NCBI RefSeq assembly: GCF_914767665.1
Contig: NC_059503.1
Span: 310,001 to 374,000, forward strand
Length of the DNA: 64,000 nucleotides
Reading direction: 5' to 3'
Source of the DNA: Harmonia axyridis
Taxonomy: Eukaryota; Arthropoda; Insecta; Coleoptera; Coccinellidae
Shown: positions 46,774-57,744 of the stretch, in pieces
How the letters are laid out: each line of letters opens with the position of its first letter
Numbering within the stretch: position 1 is the stretch's first letter
Notes under the pieces: generated by a model
The model's database searches: none
What the model saw: the letters and a program-made list of their open reading frames with translations, nothing else
Told to the model about the DNA's origin: nothing
Translations under genes and position numbers: made by a program

Positions 46774-46846
46774 CTTCCCAAGCGGGGCTCGAACCTGCAA
46801 CCTCCGAATTACTTGTCCGATGCTCTAGCCGTTGAGCTACCGGGGA
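46774..46846 (-). tRNA. tRNA-like gene, anticodon AGT (Thr) by position
   Basis: On the minus strand a 73-nt cloverleaf can be drawn. Acceptor TCCCCGG/TTGGGAA has one mismatch and G-U pairs. The D arm is GCTC...GAGC. Anticodon stem TCGGA/TTCGG encloses loop CAAGTAA. The T arm is GCAGG TTCGAGC CCCGC with one mismatch. Internal promoter boxes are intact (TAGCTCAACGG and GGTTCGAGCCC) and a TTTTT terminator follows about 5 nt later. Position 33 is A instead of the near-universal U, and stems have mismatches, so it may be a tRNA-derived repeat or pseudogene. Confidence 0.5.
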
Positions 46847-47573
46847 AGCTGAAGATTCTCCGCAACGAGCAACCACTAATCCCAGAATTGAGTGTTAATA
46901 CACCTTGCGAACCATATAACTAATCCGCAAGGGTTGAGGAAAAATGTAATTGATGGAAAATAACATAGTAACAACAGTGTCAACTTGCATAATTATTAGA
47001 CGAGCTTCAACGAACTTTTACATAAAGTTATCCACGCCTATCTTCCCCAATATAATCGAGCGTCTTGGCAAGATCCGTCCAGATCTGCACCCCGGGCTTT
47101 ATCGGTCCGCCGGTCCCCCTTTGACGGGATTATTTTTCGACCGGTTAATCCGCTGAATGCGCGTCAACTTCCCGGATGCGCGTCAACGACGAGGAACAGA
47201 CCTCATCCCCTGTCAGTACATTGTCCCGGTCGACAAAACATTCGACCCGCTTCACTCTGCCGGTTCGTTATCGGCCCGAAAGGGCAGCGTCGGGACGGAT
47301 ATCCTGCCGGTTTCAGATCAAAGGAATCATTTTCGGCGAATTCGTCCATTTAGTCATTCCGATAAATGGAGATTGGCGCCGTTTCCGCTCTTCTGCGGTT
47401 CGACCATTGTTAGAGTTGGGAGGTATTTTACTGGGAAAGGAGGAGGTACTCTATAATTTCTACGGAGACGCCGAACAACCTGGCAACGTGTGAGCTTATA
47501 GCTTAATCGCATGAGATTCTAATGAAACAATTATATATTGTTTGCGAATTTCCCGATGCATTCCTTGTACAAT
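46847..47573. other. Intronic DNA with GC-rich island 47040-47480
   Basis: CpG-rich island with overlapping plus-strand frames of 99-105 codons (47157-47493) lacking any motif. No splice-flanked exon. Confidence 0.4.
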
Positions 47574-47690
47574 AATTAAATGAATACATAAATAAATAAA
47601 TAAATGAATAAATGAACAAATAAATAAATGAATGAATGCATAAATGAATAAATAAATTAATAAATGAATAAAGAAATAAATGAAAAAAAA
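47574..47690. repeat. Imperfect tetranucleotide microsatellite (AAAT/GAAT)
   Basis: Runs of AATAAATAAATAAATGAATA with occasional C or T changes over about 115 bp, directly left of mariner copy 4. Simple-sequence DNA; could also be the remains of a LINE tail. Confidence 0.85.
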
Positions 47691-47731
47691 GGAAAGATTT
47701 TTAGTAAATTAACATCGATGGGTAATTTGTA

Positions 47732-48648
47732 AAGGGTGTTTCTTTTAGAGCTGCAGAACTTTAAATTGCAATAAAACAACGATGGATTATTCGATTGACA
47801 TGAATTTTATTTATCTGCACGATAATCTTGTGGCATTACATTTTAAATATGATTTCTAGCGTATGACCACCACGGCTGGCTCGGATGTAGTCCAATCTGG
47901 ACATCCAATTTTCGATGACTTTTTCCAACATTTGTGGCCGTATATCGGCAATAACACGGCGAATGTTATCTTCCAAATGGTCAAGGGTTTGTGGCTTATC
48001 CGCATAGACCAATGACTTTAAATAGCCCCACAGAAAGTAGTCTAGCGGTGTTAAGTCACAAGATCTTGGGGGCCAATTCGCAGGTCCGAAACGTGAAATT
48101 AGGCGGTCACCAAACGTGTCTTTCAGTAAATCGATTGTGGCACGAGCTGTGTGACATGTTGCGCCGTCTTGTTGGAACCATTGCTCCTGGACATCATGGT
48201 TGTTCAATTCAGGAATAAAAAAGTTAGTAATCATGGCTCTATACCGATCACCGTTCTGGGCATAATCGTTTCTGAAGAAGTACGGACCAATGATTCCACC
48301 AGCTCTTAAAGCGCACCAAACAGTCAGTTTTTCGGGATGTAACGGTGTTTCGACATACACTTGAGGATTAGCTTCACTCCAAATGCGGAAGTTTTGTTTG
48401 TTAACGTAGCCATTTAACCAGACGTGCGCTTCATCGCTAATGGATGTGGTGCGTGATACTTATTCCGCACAGAAACATTATTTTCGAAATGAAATTGCAT
48501 TATTTGCGAGCGTTGTTCAGGCGTGAGTCTATTCATGATGAGTTGCCAAACCAATCTGAGAATAAATCACTTGATGGCTGTTAAATCGGTCGCCATCTTG
48601 AACAGTAATGCCATTTTAAAGTTATATACCTCGAAAAAAAACAACCGT
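47732..48648 (-). mobile_element. Tc1/mariner element copy 4, minus strand
   Basis: A 917-bp element flanked by TA (47730-47731 and 48649-48650). Ends AAGGGTGTTTCTTTTAGAG and TCGAAAAAAAACAACCGT. It carries the longer central deletion (CATCCATTAGCGATG on the minus strand) and lacks four codons (VTVN) in the middle of the catalytic domain. It is opposite in orientation to copy 2, so the two could base-pair in the host pre-mRNA across exon B. Confidence 0.87.
47836..48536 (-). pseudogene. Mariner-type transposase remnant, copy 4
   Basis: ATG 48536 opens the N-terminal piece. The C-terminal frame runs VYVETPLHPEKLTVWCALRA to HTLEIIFKM and stops at 47838-47836. FQQDGATCH and PLDYFLWG are intact; the first block is shifted as in the other copies. 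Reads HTLEI where the others read HMPEI. Confidence 0.82.
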
Positions 48649-48650
48649 TA

Positions 48651-51020
48651 GAATGTAGAAGGTGAAATCCCATATTTTTGACGCAATTTAATTGCTTTTC
48701 TTATGTGACTCTTCATTAATCAACTACACCCATATATTTCTCCGAATCTCATCTGTAAACCTTTCAGCGCTCGCCGTAAAACCTCCAACATACATATATT
48801 TTTTTTATCTCGATTTCAAGGCTTTCCGATGCTCCAATTCTCGCGTCATTTCCTAAGGACACTTTCTCCGGGTCTTAAAACGACAATATACACCTAAGTT
48901 ACGGCCGGAAGGAAAGTAGAGACCGGAAATAATGGCCATGCAAGAGGGTTGACAAAGGCGAAAGGGATATTTTTACAACGCTATCGGAAAATGGCCCCTG
49001 CGTAAACCGCCGTCGGCCGGCCGTGAAAGGAGTCCGGTAGCTTGTCTTATTTGGGGGAAACCCTTGAAAAAATAGGGCTTTACATATTGATTTAGAGATC
49101 TTTTGTGTTTTCAGTGGACACTGTTCTTTGTTCTAAGGGTTTTTCTGTATCTTATTTTTGATATTTTTTGAATGTCGATCCGACTATCTAGGTCCATATG
49201 AAATGCGAATAAGTTAAGGTAACAACATCTTTATCAAGAGATTTTAGGTATTTGCTGATCAAGTAGAATACAATTAATAATTTTTTCTACAAGCGTGCTC
49301 TATCAACTATTATTCAAGCATTTTAAGTTAAAAAGGGTCACTTTCCCACACAGTGCAGGAAAAACCTCCGCTATTTCTTTCCCGCACGCATATGCGTAAT
49401 ATACTATAATATACAACATGCAGAATAACGTTTTTCATTCATGTGTATGTGAATAATTGATCGAATCTTTTGCGTTTCAATTCATTCCAAGCGCTTTTAG
49501 AAAAAAAATAATTATTCTTAACTCTTGCGGAAAAGTACGGCTTTCCGCACTTGTTAGGAAAATAACTATTTTGAGAGCTTGTTGTCCGAATAGAATAGAT
49601 CATATTATGTTTGTAAAATTTCTAATTTCGAGCTGAGAATATTCTCAAATGATTAGGTTCAGCTGATTGATGAGAAACAAATTCAAGTTTAATGCAGATT
49701 TATACTTTATCAGTATTAATTCCATCATTAGAATCATTTTAGTCAATAATATCATAATTTAATCTCACTTTTCGTACAGAGATACACAAGTCATCCCGTG
49801 ATTACATCTTCCCAACGCAATCTCCTTCATGCGTTTTTTTTTTAGCCTGTTTCTTTTTCCTTCCTTCCCTATTCCTATTCTCCCAGCAGGAAACAGGCGT
49901 AGTTCCAACCCTGTCCAATGAAATTGTAATGTGCCAGCATCGCTCTTATTTAATAATCTCCGGGAAAACCCACATCTTCCCCATTCATCCAGCCATTTAT
50001 ATCGGACCTGGGATGAAAAAATCCATCCAATCTTAATCGCGCTAATCCAATTCTCCCGTCCTGGAAGAACGAAAGTGGAAGTTCCGAGGAGCCGACAATA
50101 GAGGGCGCATCTGCAGCGGACAATTTAGGTTCGGCCGAAATAATGGATAATTTCGCGCAGATGAAGATTTATCCGGTGTAAAATTCCCGCGGGATTTTAT
50201 GCGAACTCCCCGCGCGCAAGAGATATTAGAAAAGGGCGCTGTCTGAAATTCATTAGGCGTTCGGAAGACCGCCGGCCGGGCGCAGGATGGAAATTAGATA
50301 TTTTTATCGGGTTCTTGATTAAACGGGAGAATATGAGCCAAGACGGCCGGGGAATCCTGATGAATAATATAGTTCCGGGCTTGCGGCTCCCCATTAACAC
50401 TTGTTGAGCGCGAACGCATATTTCGATATGAATTATGGCTTTTTCCCCTGGGTAGATTGGAGGAATTACAGGGGAAGCTTTCTTTGCACCTCAGGTGGAT
50501 ATTCTGACTGAATTCTTATTGATTTTTTATACTTTCAGCCAACTAGGAGAGAATACGTATTGTTTGCCTAAAGTCATTTGGAGAATGTAGATTCAGAGTG
50601 AGATCTATCACTGTTTAACATCAAAGCTAGAACACTTATACAATCTTCAAACAGAAGATTCCAAGTGAGTAGTGACAACACAATAGCTTGTATCCTTTTG
50701 TGGTTGACACTTCCAGTGTGTGTACTCTTAAGAACAGATTTCACCTTAATGAATTTCTTTCCTGATCTGTATGCAAATAAATGAATTATTCTTTCTTTTT
50801 CTGTATTTCATGTCTGTCTAATCTCATTATTTTGTCTAGCCATTCATAGAATAGGAGGGTTGCGTTCCCACATTTGGACAATCACTGAATGGTTTCCAGA
50901 TCCATTAGAATTACGAAGCTGGTATCATTGAAGTCATGAAGTCATTGATTAGTAACATTTTATGGTCACTATGTCATGATTAAGTGAGCACAGAATTTCG
51001 TTTCAAAGTCTGTTCAGTCT
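48651..51020. other. Intronic DNA with GC islands, no gene supported
   Basis: GC-richer islands at about 48780-49060 and 49850-50450; AT-rich elsewhere. 49325-49560 has paired words (CTTTCCCACACAGTGC, CTTTCCGCACTTG) that may mark a small MITE, unproven. The 67-codon frame at 50197-50400 (minus) has no motif. Confidence 0.4.
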
Positions 51021-51470
51021 GAGTTCCCGATCAATCGGAAATTAAAGGTAATGAAGAGGCCAACAGACTTTACAGAAAAGGAGCACAAACTCCTTTAATT
51101 GACCCAGAACCTTTCTTTGATGAAGGCGAATGTAACTACTAGAAAGACTCTATCTTGAATCTTGCTGGGTTAGATCAAGCAGTTTCTTCTGAACTGCAAG
51201 ATCTAAGAACTATATCGATCTTAGAAAGAATATGCTACACCGCCTCACTGGATTCCTCACAGGACATTGCTACCTTAGAATGCTTCTCATGAGAATTAGC
51301 CTAGCATAATCACTCAGCAATGGAATGGCTGGCCATCGCTAGCCAACGCAAACAATGCTTTGGACAAGATACTCGAAGATTTGAGGAAGTATTCTCCTTG
51401 AAACCATCTCAGATACTAGAGTTCATTAGAGATATTCATAGTCAAAAAGTCTATTGAACAATATCCTATC
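51021..51470 (+). pseudogene. LINE 3' remnant (RNase H end to C terminus), copy A5
   Basis: VPDQSEIKGNEEANRLYRKG and AQTPLIDPEPFFDEG (51022-51138, RNase H end) are followed in shifted frames by RKNMLHRLTGFLTGHC (GFLTGHC block, about 51221-51268) and CLAIASQRKQCFGQDTRRFE...LKPSQILEFI. The order RNase H, GLLTGHC, SQRK, ILEFI is the usual one for this LINE group, and the same blocks occur at 20.4, 25.5, 27.6 and 56.2 kb. Several frameshifts. Confidence 0.68.
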
Positions 51471-52912
51471 AGATATGTGCTGATAGATGCTGCTGCACTT
51501 GGAAGTATATTCAGAACTGTTGAGATGGCTTTTATCCTCAAAGCTTTATATTCACAGTAATAAGATGAGCTGTAAAAGAACTGTGTTTACATAAGTTTAT
51601 GTAAAACGAGAAGATGCAATCCTAACAGCTCGTCAACTGTACCAGTTGGAAGAGAAGTCTCCTTTGAAGATATTATTGCATCTTATTTTCTACGGGGATA
51701 ACTAGAAGCTGGAATACATCAATTTTGAGCTGATTTACATTCCGAAGGATATGTTAGGAATGACGCATTTTCGAGCTATGAAAAGTAAGAATCTTTTCCT
51801 CAATTATCCCTTCAAATCAGAGATCGAATATTTGTATATCCTAATACGATAGAATCGATTCCAATATATCATTCGATTATTCCCGTTAGTTGCGAACGTC
51901 GATTCCATCACACACATGAAATTTCCTCCGAGCATTCTTCAACACCGACTGCACATTCGACAATATCAGGCATAGAATTCAATCAAATCCTCTATCGACG
52001 AACGAAAACGACAAATCGGGAGACACGTCGCCTGCACGTTTACGCCGGGACGCTGCATCCTTTCCCAGCGTCGGGAAAACTACACCCAGAGTTTTCCGAT
52101 TCCCCCTTCGCCTCGTACCCCCTTCCCGCGGCGAAGGCGAAGTAGAAGAAGTAAACAATATTTCGCGGTACGAGGAGGAAATACATCTGCATGAATATTG
52201 CAATTCCGCCGACAAATTTCCTACGAAGTTCAATTTCCCCCGTCTTTAGCATTGGCGGATGTCGATTCACGATCAGGGAGGCTGGGGAGAGGGGTTCCCG
52301 GGGGTTTATGCCTGTATCATTACCGGGAAACAACAGCGACCGGCTCACCTTTGAACCCGTACGAGTCTTCCAATTTTGGAGGCTGCTTGTTTTTTTTTCT
52401 TTTTTGTTAGCCCAAGCATTTCAATTTGCGTTCCGGTAGAGGTGCTTCAAAGAAACTATTTCCACTGTATTTCCGAATTGTGTTAGAGCAGGTCCGATAA
52501 GAATGTTATACATAGAGAAGAGAGGGAATATTGATTGATCTGGAAAAAGAGCCAGTGAAAACCGTATCGGTTGTCCCAAATTCGTTGCCTAGTGACCTCA
52601 GAATCCCTTTGAGCTAGAGAAAACGAGTAGCTCGATTTTTGAGACAATTAGTTTGCTTATAATCGCAATCCTATAAGTTCAAATTTTTCAAGCAGAGAAA
52701 ATTTTAAAATTGGAAAAAATGTGAAGTTCTCATAACTTCTTTAATCCTGGAGCTATAAACTCAAAATGAAAACATTATACAGGAAATTTTTTCAGTAGAA
52801 TTCACTGGTGTTATCTTATGTTTTCCGTTAAAATTAATTTTGAAGTTATAATACAAATTTTCTTTTTTTTTCAAATGTAAACCATAATTATTTCTATACC
52901 AAATGAAATCAC
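51471..52912. other. Intronic DNA with GC-rich island 51880-52440
   Basis: The island is CpG-rich, with overlapping frames on both strands (51979-52439) but no domain. 52480-52900 is AT-rich, with blocks resembling the repeat that follows. No gene seen. Confidence 0.4.
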
Positions 52913-53290
52913 AGATTATTAAAGATAGGCACTTGTTTAATATGCCGTGTGAAACTGAAACTTTCTATGATTGTTAAATGTTGATAAGAAATTTATATAT
53001 CATGTTATATAATTCTGAAGAGGGTAAAAAAACTATTTCATTTGTTATACAAATTTTTAAGGTTTCAATTTGAGAAAACCCAAGTTAATGTTATAACTTC
53101 AAAACTAATTGTAAAGAAAAACAAATTATTACAATGGAAACTAATGAGAAGTGCTTATAGAATGTTTTTATTTCATGTTTACAGCACCATTAATGAAGAA
53201 GTTATGACAATTTTTCATTTCACGCCATTTTCCAATTTTCTCTTGAAGGAAAACACTGGAACTTATAAGATTGCGGTTTTCACTGAATTG
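52913..53290 (+). repeat. Dispersed AT-rich repeat, first copy
   Basis: Shared in direct orientation with 60880-61150. Matching words: ATAGGCACTTG, CCGTGTGAAACTGAAAC, TAGAATGTTTTT, TTTCATGTT and AGCACCATTAATGA. A 98-codon open frame (53042-53338) crosses it, but the second copy does not preserve a reading frame, so it is unlikely to be coding. Confidence 0.6.
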
Positions 53291-54153
53291 AATATCTCAA
53301 AAATCGAGATCCCCTCACTATACACTCATTTACGATGAATGGTACTTCTTCGGTAATAAAATTATTTTCAAGAGGAAGAATATCCCTTTGTTGACGTGTT
53401 AGTCGTCCATAAGTTATCCGTTATCAAGACTATCACGTTAACAATTAGAATTCGATATGGGCCCATTCGGGTGACATTTCTGTAGCGAATTCGGAATATT
53501 TGAAAATGAACATCCAAGCCGACTTTGATAACCCGAACCGACGAGAATTCCTTTTGTCCTTCAAAATAATTCCACGCTATCCTAGAACCCGACCAACTTT
53601 CCTTTAGTTTCATCCCATCAAACCGATCCTCTCCAACCCTCCAATTTTATGGCGTCCTCCGTCCTCCAAATCCGTCGACTCTGACGTCGTTTGACACTTC
53701 CAAGTTGTAAAAGTAAGGGCGTCAAGAGCCGGACCTGATACACTTCCTTTTTTTTTCCGTAAACTTTTTCACCGGCCATTATCAATATTGACCATAACTC
53801 CCGTAGTTTTCCCAAGAGGCTTCGTAAAACGAAAAGTTTGAGAGTTGTGCAACCTTCGCCGATGTCGCAAAACCGACTCTAAACCATTCTTGTGGACCCT
53901 ACGCGCTATACTTTTGTTTCGAGGGCTTATGAACAGCACACTGAGACTTTATTGCGGTTTTATCGTGTTTTAGTTCTGTCGATATTGGACCCTACAAGTA
54001 GGTGACTTTTTCGTTCTTTTAGGAATGTTGAGGTTATCTTAGTTTGATCTGAAAGTGGTAATGTGGTGAGAGAAAACAAACTGTTTTTGAATTATCAGGA
54101 GCATCTATCATAAGTAGCAGTACAAAATTAGGATCTGCAATTGCTCGAACAAG
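53291..54153. other. Intronic DNA, GC-richer 53400-53950
   Basis: No domain-bearing frame, no repeat partner noticed, no splice-flanked exon. Confidence 0.4.
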
Positions 54154-54155
54154 TA

Positions 54156-55068
54156 AGGGGTGTTTTTTTCGAGGTATTTAACTTTAAGTTGGCATTACTG
54201 TTCAAGATAGCGTCCGATTCAACAGCTGTGAAGTGATTTATTCTCAGTTTGGTTTGGCAATTCATCATGAATAGACTCACGCCTGAACAACGCTTGCAAA
54301 TAGTGCAATTTCATTTTGAAAATAATGATTCTGTGCGGAATACGTATCGCGCACTACTCCATTTTATTTTGTTTAGCGATAAAACGCCCTTCTGGTTGAA
54401 TGGCTACGTCAACAAACAAAACTGCCGCATTTGGAGTGAAGCTACTCCTCAAGTGTATGTCGAAACACCGTTACATCCAGAAAAATTTACTGTTTGATGC
54501 GCTTTTTGGGCTGGTGGAATCATTGGTTTGTACTTCTTCAAAAACGATGATGGTCAGAACGTTACAGTCAATGGTGATCGGTATAGAGCCATGATTACTA
54601 ACTTTTCCATTCCTGAATTGAACAGCCATGATGTCCAGGAGCTGTGGTTCCAACAAAACGGCGCAAAAAGTCACACAGCTCGTGCCACAATCGATTTATT
54701 GAAAGACACGTTTGGTGACCGCCTAATTTCACGTTTTGGACCTGTGAATTGGCTTCCAAGATCTTGTGATTTAACACTGCTAGACTACTTTGTGTGGGGC
54801 TATGTAAAGTCATTGGTCTATGCGGATGAGCCACAAACCCTTGACCATTTGGAAGACAATATTCGCCGTGTTATTGCCGATATACGGCCACAAATGTTGG
54901 AAAAAGTCATCGAAAACTGGACGTCCAGATTGGACTACATCCGAGCCAGCCGTGGCGGTCATATGCCACAAATCATATTTAAAATGTAATGCCACAAGAT
55001 TATTTTGCGGATAAATAAAATTCATGCCAATCGAATAATCCATCGTTGTTTGATTGCAATTTAAAGTT
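54156..55068 (+). mobile_element. Tc1/mariner element copy 5, 3'-truncated
   Basis: Left end AGGGGTGTTTTTTTCGAGG follows TA (54154-54155). Homology ends at about 55068, just inside the right terminal repeat: the CTATAGCTCTAAAAAAACACCC part is absent. It has the shorter central deletion class (TCCATTTTATTTTGTTTAGCGAT), i.e. 11 bp that copies 1-4 lack. This class is shared with copy 6. Confidence 0.87.
54267..54989 (+). pseudogene. Mariner-type transposase remnant, copy 5
   Basis: ATG 54267 (MNRLTPEQRLQ); central deletion and frameshift. A TGA interrupts KFTV*CAFWAGG at about 54496. The second catalytic Asp is changed (FQQNGAKSH). PLDY-type third Asp is kept (LLDYFVWGYVKS). Stop TAA 54987-54989. 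Clearly inactive. Confidence 0.85.
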
Positions 55069-56174
55069 GTTCAAAATGTGGGAGGACTGCCCACAGAAAA
55101 ATAAAATTAAGAGTTTGAAATGAAAGTAAGGGAGGCCTAGTTTTCATAGAATCCAAATGCTTTCGTGGATGTTCACCTGTCACTTAATTTCATTTATTTC
55201 TGATGATACCTAGAACATCATGTCCATTCGAGAAATTGACCAAATATAAGAAGGTAAAACTGATGATCAGATATCAAAATCTTGGAGAAGTTCAGGTATG
55301 ACGCCAACACCGTTTACTTCTTCGTCGAATCGTTCCAATAACCCAATATTTGCCGTTTACCCCGACCAAATATTCAGCTTGCCATCGCTTCACTACCCCT
55401 ACACACACACACGAAGAGATATATCGTCGGAACACACAAAGTTCATAGCAGGGCCACCCTAACGTGCAAATATTTATGAACCTATCATCCTATCAATTCT
55501 TCGAACAGGACGAACCGAAGCGTTCGCCTCCCTTTATACCGCCAGTCTCGAGAGGACCCGTCTTGAGGTTAATCGACGTCCCTCGCGGGAGACGTTCACC
55601 CCTCCGCCCTCCTAACCAAACACCGTCCCTGGGTCCACTTTGATCGACGAGCCGTGGTTTGTGTGGACACTGTGTAATATGCGAATATGCCGACGTATCC
55701 TGTTGCGGTGGCAAACATGCTAATCAGCTAATTCATCTTTTACGATATTGGGCGTCGACGCCGCCCTGGGCGTCGTCTTGAATATGGATTCGGTCAGGGG
55801 CTAGGTATAGCTTTTGAGCGGTCGAATCGTCTAAACAGCGATTCGGGAATCGTTAACGCTTATCCTCTGGCGAGGTTGGGTTCAGATTGAATCGTTGCTG
55901 ATGTTATTTCAAGGTTTGATCGGAGTTTGGTGGTCGGTTGTTCAAAGCGAAGTTGGTAAGGTTGGGGTAGAGTTTGTTGGTTTATTACAGCAAGGTACTC
56001 AGTCTATTTTTGCTTGCTTATTCCAGATACTATAACCGACTTGATACCTATCTGTAGAAGGCATAATTCATCAAGAACAAATGATGAAAATGGCCAAAAA
56101 CCTCTTCGATACTTTTGTAATCGAAAAAATTTCTGACAGGCTGCAATCACATCATTAAACTCACAATACTGTTT
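55069..56174. other. Intronic DNA with GC-rich island 55300-55870
   Basis: CpG-rich in the centre, AT-rich at both ends. The minus frame at 55493-55714 has no motif. No gene seen. Confidence 0.4.
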
Positions 56175-56440
56175 ACTCAGGGTTTCTGGTTACTCAGAAA
56201 TTCAAGTGATTGAAGAGGCTAACACGCTTGCCAGAAAAGGAACACCAACTCTTTTCATTGGCCCAGAACCTTTCGATATACCTACGAGAAAGAGTTTCAC
56301 TAGAAGGAAAAAACCGAAAGGGAAACACTCTGATAAAATCTTCCTGAGTTGGATCATTCCAAAAAGGTTGATAATGCAAGATCTGAGAAGCATCTTGTTC
56401 TTAGCAAGAATATGCTATACCTCCTCAATCGATTTTTTTT
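56175..56440 (+). pseudogene. LINE RNase H remnant, copy A6
   Basis: VSGYSEIQVIEEANTLARKG and TPTLFIGPEPFDIP (56187-56290), then QDLRSILFLARICYTSSIDFF and stop. Same family and order as the remnant at 51021; the GN of the RNase H GNE motif is altered (VIEEAN). About 85 codons remain. Confidence 0.65.
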
Positions 56441-57073
56441 AGAATCTGATAGTTTGTACTATCTAGGAGAATTTTGTCAACCTGTATGCGAATACAATCA
56501 GTTTTGAAGGAAATATCCAGAGACCACATAATTTTTTGTGGGACTATTGAGGTCCAATTACGAGTTAATCATATTGTATTATCATTGACCTACTTCAGAC
56601 CAAGAAGTGAAATTCTTCATCAAAAGTAGGAAGTATCTTAATTTAAGGGTTTCCAATGATTGTCCGAAGTGAACCATTGAAAATAGAGCACTCCTCACAT
56701 CTATTCAACTAACGGAAAAGAAATACGTTTTCAATAAGTATGCATTTCAACACAAGATTAACAAAAGATTTTTTCAACATGTGTTATGATTAAAATGAAG
56801 TATTACCATAAGTGACTCTTCAGCGCTGTGATATCGTTATCTCTACAATCAAAAGAGGCTTATATCGAAAGAAATTATGATATTCTACATTCCTAAATGT
56901 AGCTAGACCCAATCAACCATGTAGGAGCTGGAAATAAAAACTAAGGTATTCCATCGACGAAACGATTTATATTATCAACACTTCAGAAGCTCTCCCACAC
57001 CGAAATGTTGAACAGTAATTCACTATGAGAAATAAAGTTCCAATATGACTAAAAAAAATGAAAATTTACTTAC
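56441..57073. other. Intronic DNA immediately upstream of the large-intron donor side
   Basis: AT-rich. On the minus strand this is the first 630 bp of the 50.5-kb intron after exon A. No repeat or exon recognised. Confidence 0.45.
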
Positions 57074-57228
57074 CGTCTCCCCGTTCTTCTTCAGCTTCCT
57101 CATCACCGCCAGCAGCCAGTCCCACTGCTTGGCGGCGTCGACGTCGTTTTCGCCCTTCCGCATCAAATTCGTGTTGAGCACGACGATCTGCAGCTTTTCG
57201 GTCTTGCGTTCGAACATGTAATACCCCC
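57074..57228 (-). CDS. Acid-sphingomyelinase-like phosphodiesterase, exon A (partial gene)
   Basis: A 155-bp internal exon. Acceptor TTGTTGTTGCAG precedes 57228; donor GTAAGT begins at 57073. It encodes GYYMFERKTEKLQIVVLNTN, then MRKGENDVDAAKQWDWLLA and MRKLKKNGET. In SMPDL3/ASM proteins the GYY...L-(V/I)-LNTN strand and the D-A-QW-WL helix come just before the GHxPPG motif, which is what exon B starts with. Two bases complete a codon begun upstream; the 3' end is in phase 0 and joins exon B without a gap. The exon is markedly more GC-rich at third positions than its flanks, as expected for coding DNA here. Upstream exons (metal-binding DxH and GNHD/E motifs) were not found in 57229-64000. 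Confidence 0.87.
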
Positions 57229-57744
57229 CTGCAACAACAAACACCGGCTTGAGGAAGGTCGCCTCGGAGGGTGCAAATTCGGGGGGGTTGAATTGATGGG
57301 GATGCTGGACGCACGGAATGCGGTCGGTTCTTTCGCATGCACGATTTCAGGTTGGGGAATTCGGCAGGGAATTCAATCGGGAATTTGTGGGGTCGAGGGT
57401 TGCGAATTTGAATTTTATGTAGCCCTGGGCAGTACAGGTTCTGTTAGACTGTTTGCTATAAGGAGATTAGAAAGGATAGGATGAATGAGAAAATGGCCGT
57501 GTTGTTTGATAGAATTGAAAATATCAGGTCTTTTTAGCAGTTGTTTAGTTCGTTTTTCCTCTGAGGTTTCGCATACTACTGCGCTAAGCATCTTCATAGC
57601 TTTCTAGGCAGAAGATTGTAACTCTTTACCGTAAAATAATTTCAATTCTTGGTAGTAAATGAAGTCTTTGACATCGAATCAATGAATGAAGGAGTGCTAT
57701 AGTTACACGATGAATGTTTTGAATTTTCGTAGAAAAACATTTTT
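57229..57744. other. Upstream intron, no feature recognised
   Basis: The first 150 bp are GC-richer, then AT-rich. On the minus strand this is the end of the intron preceding exon A; its pyrimidine-rich acceptor tract is short. Confidence 0.4.
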
